Assembly (NCBI GenBank): GCA_017849315.1
Contig: JAFIHQ010000039.1
Coordinates: forward strand, 1 to 7,941
Direction: 5' to 3'
DNA from: Treponema sp.
Lineage (GTDB): Bacteria; Spirochaetota; Spirochaetia; Treponematales; Rectinemataceae
Length of the DNA stretch: 7,941 bases
This document shows positions 1-5,599 of this stretch, piece after piece. Numbering within the stretch: the stretch's first letter is position 1; every line of letters begins with the position of its first letter. The notes below the pieces were generated by a model, which was not told the DNA's origin, made no database searches, and was given only the letters and a program-made list of their open reading frames with translations. The translations under genes and the position numbers were made by a program.

Positions 1-704
1 GCCATGCTCCCAATCTCATCAAGAAAGAGCGTGCCGCCTGAGGCTCTACCAATGGCTCCCTTACGCGTTACAGCATCCGTATAAGCGCCTTTTTCTGCAC
101 CGAACAGTTCGCTTTCTATCAGTGTCTCGGGCATTGCGGCACAATTAAGTGCGACAAGCTCTTTGTTCTTTCTTAAAGAGAGCCCGTGAAGCGCGTTGGC
201 AACCAGCTCTTTTCCGGTCCCTGTTTCTCCAAGAATGAGTACAGGATTGGGCGAATCTGCATATCTGCGCACCTTCATGCTGACCTCGCGAATAGTAGGG
301 CTGTTGCCCAAAAGGACCGAAGATAGTTCAGTGTCCGCTCGACTGGCACTCGTCGGAGCCAACGAATCGGGCAAAACACGGATCTCATTCACGAGGCGGT
401 CGAGTTCCTGCGGCACTACAACGTAATGGACTTTCGTTAGACCGAAACTAGGCCTGTTAGTACTATCGGTAAGCATAAATACCGGTGGCGGAGCCGGATT
501 TTTGCAAAGATCGATCTGACTGACGAGATTAGCTTGGGTCTGTGCAGAAGACCCCAGAACAACGGCGGTTGGCCGATTCGTCTGAGCAGCGGCCCTCAGT
601 TCGAGAAGACTAGGAACACAACGCACTACTGCAGTCCCGGCAAAAGACTGGACCACTTTACGAATCCTGAAGTGATCACTGTCCCAGTAAAGTACTGTTT
701 TCAT
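1..704 (-). CDS. Sigma-54-dependent transcriptional activator with receiver-like N-terminus (3' end outside window)
   Basis: The visible 234 codons encode an NtrC-type enhancer-binding protein, an AAA+ ATPase that remodels sigma-54 RNA polymerase. Seen directly: Walker A GETGTGKE at residues 159-166, the sigma-54 contact loop as GAYTDA (206-211) instead of GAFTGA, and Walker B GGTLFLDE (223-230). Residues 1-110 follow the alternating pattern of a response-regulator receiver: VLYWDSD at the N-terminus (acidic D8 and D10), AVVLGSS near 48-53 where the phosphorylated Asp normally sits, VFMLTDS at 75-81, and YVVVPQEL at 94-101 where a Lys-Pro is usual. Asp and Lys are therefore both absent, suggesting a pseudo-receiver. 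Residues 111-127 look like a linker. The rest of the AAA+ domain and any HTH lie beyond the left edge. I chose the ATG at 704 because the receiver-like fold starts there. In-frame ATGs at 713 and 770 are alternatives, and none has a good ribosome binding site. The gene follows the TagA-like gene after a 108-bp spacer. Confidence 0.9.
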   Translation of the reverse strand, partial: MKTVLYWDSDHFRIRKVVQSFAGTAVVRCVPSLLELRAAAQTNRPTAVVLGSSAQTQANLVSQIDLCKNPAPPPVFMLTDSTNRPSFGLTKVHYVVVPQELDRLVNEIRVLPDSLAPTSASRADTELSSVLLGNSPTIREVSMKVRRYADSPNPVLILGETGTGKELVANALHGLSLRKNKELVALNCAAMPETLIESELFGAEKGAYTDAVTRKGAIGRASGGTLFLDEIGSM

Positions 705-759
705 CAAGGCCATTATGCAAATGAAATTCGACCACAAGAAAGAGCGACATTTACAATTG

Positions 760-794
760 CGTGTAGACATTCGTCGTAGACAAATGTCTACACG
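760..794. repeat. Perfect 11-bp inverted repeat upstream of the sigma-54 activator
   Basis: CGTGTAGACAT at 760-770 is matched exactly by ATGTCTACACG at 784-794, with 13 bases between. A nested palindrome, GTAGACA-AA-TGTCTAC (776-791), uses a second copy of GTAGACA, so the heptamer occurs twice directly and once inverted. The site lies 56 bp upstream of the preferred activator start and just after the preceding gene. As RNA of the minus strand it would form an 11-bp stem with a 13-nt loop, but no T-tract follows, so an operator (binding protein unknown) or mRNA-processing hairpin seems likelier than an intrinsic terminator. The function is inferred; the symmetry is directly visible. Confidence 0.7.
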
Positions 795-816
795 TTTTGA
801 TCAACGTTTTGATCAA
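793..816. repeat. Perfect tandem duplication of a 12-bp unit (CGTTTTGATCAA x2)
   Basis: CGTTTTGATCAA at 793-804 is repeated exactly at 805-816. Each unit carries the self-complementary octamer TTGATCAA, so two identical palindromes sit 12 bp apart, close to one helical turn. The right-hand copy contains the TGA stop of the TagA-like gene (815-813). Since the unit is a multiple of three, the left-hand copy carries a second in-frame TGA. The left edge shares two bases with the adjacent inverted repeat. It could be a recent slippage duplication or a pair of operator sites. Confidence 0.75.
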
Positions 817-1529
817 TTTGAACCAGCCAACACTTCAAGTATTGAATCGTCAAAAACGAAGATCCCTGATCGTGTAAAGTTCATGTGACGGGGAATCCAC
901 AATTCGCCCCCCTCCACCAGAGAACCAACGATAATGAGATCGGGAGCAGTTTTCTGCAGGGCGGTCATCAGGGGGGCCTCTTGCTGTGGCAGATAGTTGC
1001 CAATTGATCGGCCAACCAGCCTCAATCTGGGAAAGGTGGATCGCAGATTCAGTTCAGTTCTTTGAAGTTTAGCTACTGCTCCACCAAGCAAGAACACGCT
1101 GCCATTGCGTTGTTCAAGAATGGACATGAGAATATTGAGCGTGTGAAGCGGGTTGTAACAGCCAACCTCGCTACCCGCCGAGGATTCTTCTTCATCCTCC
1201 AGGAAGAGCGACAAGTAGGCTTCTTGAGTAGGCGGAATAGAAACTTCGCGCAATTCAAAGACATCACAGCTGCCCATTTCCGTCGCTTTTTTTGCCAGAG
1301 ACGGCGTTTTTGGCAGAACCAAGTCGGCACTCGCTATCATCGAAGCGTACTCGCCTGCCCGAGCCGCCCTGGCCAGGCATTTTTCGTCGACAAAGCAGAT
1401 TTGGTGATTCTTGCCGTCAGTCCATGCAGGAACTAGTAAACCAAGCTGCCGTTCTGTGGGGAAATCGAGGCGTACCTTACTCGAAGTACCATTCCGTATC
1501 GTTTTTGTTCTTATTTGGACAGTTGCCAT
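813..1529 (-). CDS. WecG/TagA/CpsF-family glycosyltransferase homologue with degenerate active site
   Basis: This 238-residue product resembles the family that transfers N-acetylmannosamine or related sugars onto undecaprenyl-PP-GlcNAc at the inner membrane face. The family pattern is clearest in the C-terminal half: VFLLGG (145-150), FPRLRLVGRSIGNYL (166-180), APDLIIVG (195-202), GELWIPRH (208-215) and the closing FDDSILEVLAG. The N-terminal half is unusual. The segment aligning with the family's V-T-x-N-A-E reads ICFVDE (44-49), and the segment aligning with ADLVLPDG reads SADLVLPKT (67-75), so the usual Thr, Asn and catalytic Asp are missing. An acidic stretch, EDEEESS (111-117), breaks the middle. 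The ATG at 1529 is preferred over an upstream start at 1628: GGAA lies 8 bases before it and it overlaps the 3' end of rsmE by 19 bp, implying translational coupling. It may be inactive, or may bind another substrate. Confidence 0.68.
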   Translation of the reverse strand: MATVQIRTKTIRNGTSSKVRLDFPTERQLGLLVPAWTDGKNHQICFVDEKCLARAARAGEYASMIASADLVLPKTPSLAKKATEMGSCDVFELREVSIPPTQEAYLSLFLEDEEESSAGSEVGCYNPLHTLNILMSILEQRNGSVFLLGGAVAKLQRTELNLRSTFPRLRLVGRSIGNYLPQQEAPLMTALQKTAPDLIIVGSLVEGGELWIPRHMNFTRSGIFVFDDSILEVLAGSN

Positions 1530-2362
1530 GATGTGCGTTCCGTAAGTATTGTTTTGACAGCTGCAGTTGCATAGAGCGCCGCAGTTTCCGTTCTCAGAAT
1601 CGGTCCCTGAAAATGGATAGGGATACACCCTTTAGAAACAAAAAAGGCGATTTCTTCTGCGGAGAACCCACCCTCAGGACCGACAAAAATCACGACCCTG
1701 AAACCGCCGGATGCGCACGCCTCATGCACGGAAAGGCTTTTTACCAAACCTTCGTGACAAAGTAGATACGTCGAATTGCTGGGCTTGTAGCCTGCAGCAT
1801 CGAGGGCATCAAAAAGGGAATCCAGATCGCAGGTTGCATGGACACGGGTAAAAGTCTGAGAACCAGATTGCTGCAATGCCGCCTTTACGATTCGTTCCCG
1901 CCTTGCCTGCTTTGCTGCCCGATCTTGTTGGCTTTGCTCGCGCAGCACCGAATATCGTGAATTCAGCGGGAAAATGTCGCAAATCCCCGTTTCCGTCGCC
2001 TGGCGCACAATCAGATCCATTCGAGGGCCCTTTGGCAAAGCCTGAACGAGCGCAATGCAAAGCGACGCAGCTTCCCTTGGCGCCAGCTCGTTCCCCTGCA
2101 CAACTTCAGCATGGGATGTTGCCGTGGGAGTTGCGGGACTGGCCAAAGGCCGCAGCACAGGAATCATCTCAAGATCGACACGCGTTGCCTTCGTCGCACT
2201 TTCTCTTATGGTACAACGATATCGCTGACCTTTCTCGTCTATGGCGTCGAACACATCGCCCGGTTTTAGACGCAACACCTTTGCAAGGTATTTGGAGTCT
2301 GGCCCCTCAATCGTCCACGAACGGTCGGCGCTTCTGTCGCCTGGAAGAACTAGTTGCCTCAT
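1511..2362 (-). CDS. rsmE: 16S rRNA (uracil1498-N3)-methyltransferase RsmE
   Basis: RsmE is a SPOUT-class enzyme that uses S-adenosylmethionine to methylate U1498 in the decoding region of 16S rRNA within the 30S subunit. The 283-residue product begins with the PUA-like RNA-binding domain (MRQLVLPGDR, then LAKVLRLKPGDVFDAID to about residue 70). A Pro/Ala/Thr-rich linker at about 71-95 follows; this stretch explains the length compared with the roughly 240 residues common in the family. The knot domain follows: LCIALVQALPKGPRMDLIVRQATE from 101, IFVGPEGGFSAEEI (225-238) and ILRTETAALYA (255-265), the last two forming the SAM-binding trefoil knot. I chose ATG 2362 because the family N-terminus starts there and GGGAA sits 9 bases upstream. 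A GTG at 2419 would add 19 residues without homology. It lies 60 bp after ctp and overlaps the next gene, so it is probably co-transcribed with both. Confidence 0.95.
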   Translation of the reverse strand: MRQLVLPGDRSADRSWTIEGPDSKYLAKVLRLKPGDVFDAIDEKGQRYRCTIRESATKATRVDLEMIPVLRPLASPATPTATSHAEVVQGNELAPREAASLCIALVQALPKGPRMDLIVRQATETGICDIFPLNSRYSVLREQSQQDRAAKQARRERIVKAALQQSGSQTFTRVHATCDLDSLFDALDAAGYKPSNSTYLLCHEGLVKSLSVHEACASGGFRVVIFVGPEGGFSAEEIAFFVSKGCIPIHFQGPILRTETAALYATAAVKTILTERTSWQLSK

Positions 2363-2422
2363 GCTGATGCGTTCCCGTTTGTCCTCATTGCCCTTGAACC
2401 CCTTCTCAACCCAGCCCACCCT

Positions 2423-3901
2423 TTAATGAGCAGCCATGGTCTGTTCGAGCGTCTTACTGTTCTCCAGCCGAGTCTTAAAGTCCGGACTCGTTATGACCGA
2501 AATGGCTTCGTTCAACTGCATGTCGTATTCGAGGTCGTAGACTCGCTCGGGTTTGGTACGATCGATCTCGTCGCGAATCAGCTTTTCAAGGTAAAGTTCC
2601 GGCAAGTCGTAGCCTTTCTGAATCAGGGTCTGCGCATAAGCCTTGCGCTCCTCGCGTGTGGCATCCGGATGATCCTTGACGAAAGCTTCAACCAGCCCGC
2701 TGTCGTACAGTTTTTCCAGCGTGTCGAGCTGTTTGTCCGAAAGCTCGATGTCGGGCGAAACGATGTCCGGCTCTATGCCGGTCTTGTCGATATTGACGCC
2801 AGAGGGCGTGTAATACCGCGCCATTGTGAGTTTGAAGCCCGTTTTGTCGAGCGGAAACACTTGCTGCACTGAGCCTTTGCCATAAGTCCGCTCACCAATA
2901 AGTAAAGCACGGTGCGTATCCTTCATTGCTCCAGCGAATATTTCCGAAGCCGAGGCGGAACCCTGGTTAACAAGCACCACCATCGGGATATCTTTGGAGA
3001 TAACTACACTCGGTTTGGCCTTGTACTCGTAGTTCTCAGTCTCCACACGCCCCTTGGTCGAAACAATCACGCCCGAATCGAGGAAAAGATCGCATACTTC
3101 CACCACAGAATCCAGAAGCCCTCCCGGATTGGACCGCACATCCACAATGAGCTGCGTAATGCCGGCAGTTTTCATCTGCTCAAGGGCGGCACGCACCTTG
3201 TCGGGGGTCTGTGGTATCCACTCGATGATGCGGACATAGCCAATCTTGGCCCCAGCCTGCTCTATAATCCCAGTCTTTATGGCGGGAATCTGAATGGTGG
3301 CACGGGTAAACTCGACATCGAACTCATAATTGTTGCCACGCCTGAAGCGCAGCTTGACCTTGGTACCTGCTTTCCCCTGAATCTTGGCCGAAGCCTGATC
3401 CACAGTCATGGTCGCCGTCGATTCGCCATCCACGCTCAGAATGAGATCGCCTGGCAGAATGCCAGCCTTCCATGCAGGGGTGTCTTCTATCGGGGAGACA
3501 ACCTCAATGTATTTTTCTTCGCCTTCTTTAGGGGTTCCAACCTGTTTCGAAATGTAAAGCCCGACTCCAGCGTAAGAACCGTCTGTCTCACGCAACATGT
3601 CGGACATCATTGCCTCGTCCAGGAAAATCGAATGAGGATCGCCAAGGGCGTCAAACATGCCCTTCATCGCACCCTCATACAGCTTATAAGGATCCACTTC
3701 GTCAACATAATTCTGAATAATAAACTGGTAAATCGATTGCAACAGTTGAGAATAACGTTGCGTATCGTTGTCGCTCGTTTTCTTTGCCTGTGCCATGGCA
3801 ACAGGCGCCGAAAGGCTAAAAAGGCTCACGAATAGGACGACAAGAGCGACGATGCCCCACGCCAAAAAAGGAGATTTGACCTCGCGCTTAAAGATTTTCA
3901 T
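2423..3901 (-). CDS. ctp: C-terminal processing peptidase, S41 family, with PDZ domain
   Basis: This 492-residue serine protease of the CtpA/CtpB/Prc group cleaves exported proteins near their C-termini. A basic start (MKIFKREVK) and hydrophobic run (about 12-34) end in AMA-QA, a plausible signal-peptidase site after residue 37, so it should act in the periplasm or at the outer face of the inner membrane. A helical segment with LGDPHSIFLD (86-95) precedes a PDZ domain at about 108-200 (AGVGLYIS, SPIEDTPAWKAGILPGDLILSVDG). The protease core contains LIVDVRSNPGGLL (251-263), NQGSASASE (312-320) and GERTYGKGSVQ (336-346). By family spacing the Ser-Lys-Gln catalytic set is S317, K342 and Q346, all present. 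The C-terminal 100 residues are charged and helical, as in CtpB-like members. The ATG at 3901 has AAAGGT 9 bases upstream. It is the first gene of the leftward operon. Confidence 0.95.
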   Translation of the reverse strand: MKIFKREVKSPFLAWGIVALVVLFVSLFSLSAPVAMAQAKKTSDNDTQRYSQLLQSIYQFIIQNYVDEVDPYKLYEGAMKGMFDALGDPHSIFLDEAMMSDMLRETDGSYAGVGLYISKQVGTPKEGEEKYIEVVSPIEDTPAWKAGILPGDLILSVDGESTATMTVDQASAKIQGKAGTKVKLRFRRGNNYEFDVEFTRATIQIPAIKTGIIEQAGAKIGYVRIIEWIPQTPDKVRAALEQMKTAGITQLIVDVRSNPGGLLDSVVEVCDLFLDSGVIVSTKGRVETENYEYKAKPSVVISKDIPMVVLVNQGSASASEIFAGAMKDTHRALLIGERTYGKGSVQQVFPLDKTGFKLTMARYYTPSGVNIDKTGIEPDIVSPDIELSDKQLDTLEKLYDSGLVEAFVKDHPDATREERKAYAQTLIQKGYDLPELYLEKLIRDEIDRTKPERVYDLEYDMQLNEAISVITSPDFKTRLENSKTLEQTMAAH

Positions 3902-3914
3902 TTGGGTGCTACCT

Positions 3915-3942
3915 TTGAATCACTATTATGTCGAATTATAAC
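3915..3942 (+). promoter_or_regulatory. Candidate divergent promoter for the 4033-lgt-nadE unit
   Basis: TTGAAT (3915-3920), a 16-base spacer and TATAAC (3937-3942) make a good sigma-70-type match (4/6 and 5/6). Transcription would start near 3949 and leave a leader of about 84 nt before the ATG at 4033. Its -10 overlaps the minus-strand TATAAT of ctp and its -35 overlaps the ctp ribosome binding site, so the two promoters could not easily be occupied at once. This is predicted from sequence only. Confidence 0.4.
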
Positions 3943-3963
3943 GAAACGAAACGCCAGAGGGAA
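3935..3963 (-). promoter_or_regulatory. Candidate promoter for the ctp operon
   Basis: On the minus strand a perfect TATAAT occupies 3940-3935, with a weak TTCCCT (3963-3958) 17 bases upstream. Transcription would start near 3928, giving a leader of about 27 nt with the ctp ribosome binding site at 3917-3912. The spacer contains a short ACGAA tandem repeat (3941-3953 on the plus strand). The -10 element is convincing and the -35 is poor, so an activator or alternative -35 recognition may be involved. Confidence 0.45.
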
Positions 3964-3964
3964 T

Positions 3965-3978
3965 TGCCTGTCAAGGCA
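3965..3978. promoter_or_regulatory. Small dyad in the divergent intergenic region (possible operator)
   Basis: TGCCT-GTCA-AGGCA is a perfect 5-bp inverted repeat with a 4-base centre, and a further TGCCT follows at 3983-3987. It lies just upstream of the ctp promoter candidate and inside the predicted leader of the rightward unit. It is short enough to arise by chance. The rest of the 131-bp intergenic region holds only the promoter candidates listed here. Confidence 0.2.
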
Positions 3979-4032
3979 TACTGCCTATCGACCCTTGACC
4001 GCTGCGGGCACGGCTCACTAGACTGATGCATC

Positions 4033-4497
4033 ATGAAAAGAAAAGCAAGGTACCTGGCTGCCAGCATTTTGTCGCTTGCAAAGCCATTCTTGGCCGGAAT
4101 AATCGTTGCTGGCCTCAGTATTGCCGATCCCGGTTCGGTCGGCGCATTCTTTCTAAGGTACCTCATTCTTGCTCAACTCTTGCCCTCCGTCTGTCTGTTC
4201 TTTCTCTATTTTGATGAAGGCACGTATAGAGTCTTTAGGCCCCTTGTTTTGTTGTTCTCAGGTGTTTCGATTGTTCTGATTCTGTCTTGCGTGGCGCCGA
4301 TAGCACAGAATCCACAAAAGTATCTTTTGACTACACAGAATTTTAGCAGTCTTATACGTGTTTCGGCGTGTATTGTCCTACTGTGTGCTGCGGACCTTGT
4401 CGATTTTATAACAGTGCTCGTATCGAGGGAAAAACCATCAGAAAATTCATCGCCAGACAAGCTTTCCGAAAGGAGCGACCATGCTAGCAATGCTTAA
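4033..4497 (+). CDS. Unidentified small membrane protein with four predicted helices, overlapping lgt
   Basis: I do not recognise this 154-residue protein. It has a basic start (MKRKAR) and four hydrophobic stretches, at about residues 7-30, 37-60, 68-91 and 104-131, followed by a hydrophilic Ser/Glu/Lys tail (132-154) that should be cytoplasmic if both termini are inside. Short polar loops contain DPG, DEGTYR and QNPQKY. No signal peptidase site, lipobox or catalytic motif is visible. An in-frame TGA at 4024-4026 limits how far upstream the start can lie, so ATG 4033 is the first usable codon, but it has no Shine-Dalgarno sequence. The last 17 bp overlap lgt, and the lgt ribosome binding site lies inside this gene, so the two are probably translated from one message. 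A role near lipoprotein maturation is only a guess from position. Confidence 0.75.
   Translation: MKRKARYLAASILSLAKPFLAGIIVAGLSIADPGSVGAFFLRYLILAQLLPSVCLFFLYFDEGTYRVFRPLVLLFSGVSIVLILSCVAPIAQNPQKYLLTTQNFSSLIRVSACIVLLCAADLVDFITVLVSREKPSENSSPDKLSERSDHASNA
4468..4475 (+). promoter_or_regulatory. Strong ribosome binding site of lgt
   Basis: GAAAGGAG ends 5 bases before the ATG at 4481 and decides that start over a second in-frame ATG at 4490. It is embedded in the coding sequence of the upstream membrane-protein gene. Confidence 0.75.
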
Positions 4498-5545
4498 TTC
4501 GCCATCCTGGCTCAAGCCGGAAATAATACCGGGTCTGCCTTTTCGCTGGTACGGCCTCATGTATGTCGTAGCCTTTTTGATCACCTGGGTGCTGTTTCGG
4601 TATGAATCGAAGCGCGAAAAAAAACCGTGGACAGAAGAAACGGCTGCCAATTTTTTCCTTTGGAGTATCATTGGTATTCTAATCGGCGGCCGTTTGGGTG
4701 GTACTCTGATCTATGAACCTACAAACTACTACTGGACTCATCCATGGATGATTCTCTGGCCTTTTGACGAGTCCGGGGCCTTTGTGGGCTACCAGGGTAT
4801 GTCGTTTCATGGAGGACTTCTAGGTCTTATCGTTGCAACACTGATTTGGTGCAGGGTAAAAAAGGAATCGTGGCTCGAATGGGCGGACCTCATCGCTGTA
4901 GCTGCGCCGCTTGGGTATACCTTTGGACGACTGGGGAACTTTATAAACGGCGAACTTTGGGGCAAGGTCACGACAGCGCCATGGGGGATGGTTTTCCCCG
5001 GAGCCCCGGCTTTTTCGGCCGATCAGCCATGGGTTCGGGATGTCGCCGCCAAGGTTGGCATTCCCATTACCTCGGCAACTCAGTTGGTCAACTTGCCCAG
5101 GCACCCCTCACAACTGTACGAAGCTTTGTTCGAAGGATTGGTACTGTGGCTCTTTCTGTGGTTTGTTTTGCGCAAACGCAAGACATTCCCCGGTTGCAAT
5201 TTGGCAGCGTACATCATCGGATACGGGGTTGTGCGCTTTTTTATCGAATATTTCCGCGAGCCCGATGCAAGTTTAGGTTACATAATCAAATGGGGTGATC
5301 CCAACGCACCAACCTATCTCTTTACGACGCCTTTCAACTTTTCCATGGGGCAAATTCTCTGTTTTCTGATGATAGTGGCCGGCTGCATCCTTATGTATGT
5401 GTTCTATAGGCGCAGTAAGACCCATCCTGCCCAAGTGGCTTCTGCCCAAGGGAAAGCAAGGGCGAATCCAGGAGCCACGGAAGCGGCCGCCGCACGAAAG
5501 GTTCAGAGCAGCACGGCACGCAAGCGCCGGAAACAAATAAAATGA
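4481..5545 (+). CDS. lgt: Prolipoprotein diacylglyceryl transferase
   Basis: Lgt moves a diacylglyceryl group from phosphatidylglycerol to the lipobox Cys of prolipoproteins, the first step of lipoprotein maturation in the inner membrane. The 354-residue product is a multi-pass protein with all hallmark motifs: FRWYGLMYV with Y24, SFHGGLLG with H110, the Lgt signature GRLGNFINGELWG (149-161; R150, N153 and E158), RHPSQLYEA (207-215) and VRFFIEYFREPD (251-262; R252 and E256 match the essential Arg/Glu of the E. coli enzyme). It is longer than E. coli Lgt (291 residues) because of a segment between the signature and RHPSQLYE (about 163-205) and a basic C-terminal tail (310-354, about 13 Lys/Arg) with no membrane character. 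It overlaps the preceding membrane-protein gene by 17 bp and is followed by nadE after 54 bp, suggesting one transcript. Confidence 0.97.
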   Translation: MLAMLNSPSWLKPEIIPGLPFRWYGLMYVVAFLITWVLFRYESKREKKPWTEETAANFFLWSIIGILIGGRLGGTLIYEPTNYYWTHPWMILWPFDESGAFVGYQGMSFHGGLLGLIVATLIWCRVKKESWLEWADLIAVAAPLGYTFGRLGNFINGELWGKVTTAPWGMVFPGAPAFSADQPWVRDVAAKVGIPITSATQLVNLPRHPSQLYEALFEGLVLWLFLWFVLRKRKTFPGCNLAAYIIGYGVVRFFIEYFREPDASLGYIIKWGDPNAPTYLFTTPFNFSMGQILCFLMIVAGCILMYVFYRRSKTHPAQVASAQGKARANPGATEAAAARKVQSSTARKRRKQIK

Positions 5546-5585
5546 ACTGAGGCCTATCTGCTTGAAGTACCATATTGATCCTCAA

Positions 5586-5592
5586 AAGGTGG
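5586..5592 (+). promoter_or_regulatory. Ribosome binding site deciding the GTG start of nadE
   Basis: AAGGTGG lies 7 bases before GTG at 5600. The NadE N-terminus (VITLVQMNSVIGDF) begins directly at this GTG, so site and homology agree. The 54-bp lgt-nadE gap shows no convincing promoter or terminator. Confidence 0.6.
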
Positions 5593-5599
5593 TAAATCC

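Noticed and set aside
728..745. Possible sigma-54 promoter (GG...GC) before the activator
   Set aside because: The GG and GC are 13 bases apart where 10 are required, and the flanking consensus is absent.
760..794. The 11-bp inverted repeat as an intrinsic terminator of the ctp operon
   Set aside because: No run of T follows the stem in the minus-strand direction (it continues GCAATTGTAAATG) and the stem is not G+C-rich, so termination is not the best reading.
793..816. TTGATCAA pair as an FNR/CRP-type box
   Set aside because: FNR sites have TTGAT and ATCAA separated by four bases; here each palindrome has overlapping half-sites and the pair is spaced by ten, so the match does not hold.
1530..1628. 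Extended N-terminus (33 residues, Cys-rich) for the TagA-like protein
   Set aside because: It would lie fully inside rsmE, has no family homology, and the ATG at 1529 has its own ribosome binding site.
1876..2872. Plus-strand open frames of 163 and 172 codons opposite rsmE and the ctp 3' end
   Set aside because: They are shadows of minus-strand genes with complete family motifs; the translations have no recognisable features.
2912..3835. A 307-codon open frame on the plus strand opposite ctp
   Set aside because: It lies wholly inside a well-supported protease gene and its translation shows no domain or sensible membrane pattern. Long antisense frames are common opposite genes with this codon bias.
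3969..3974. A perfect minus-strand TTGACA as the -35 of the ctp promoter
   Set aside because: It is 28 bases from TATAAT, too far for a normal 16-18 base spacer, and no -10-like hexamer lies at the right distance.
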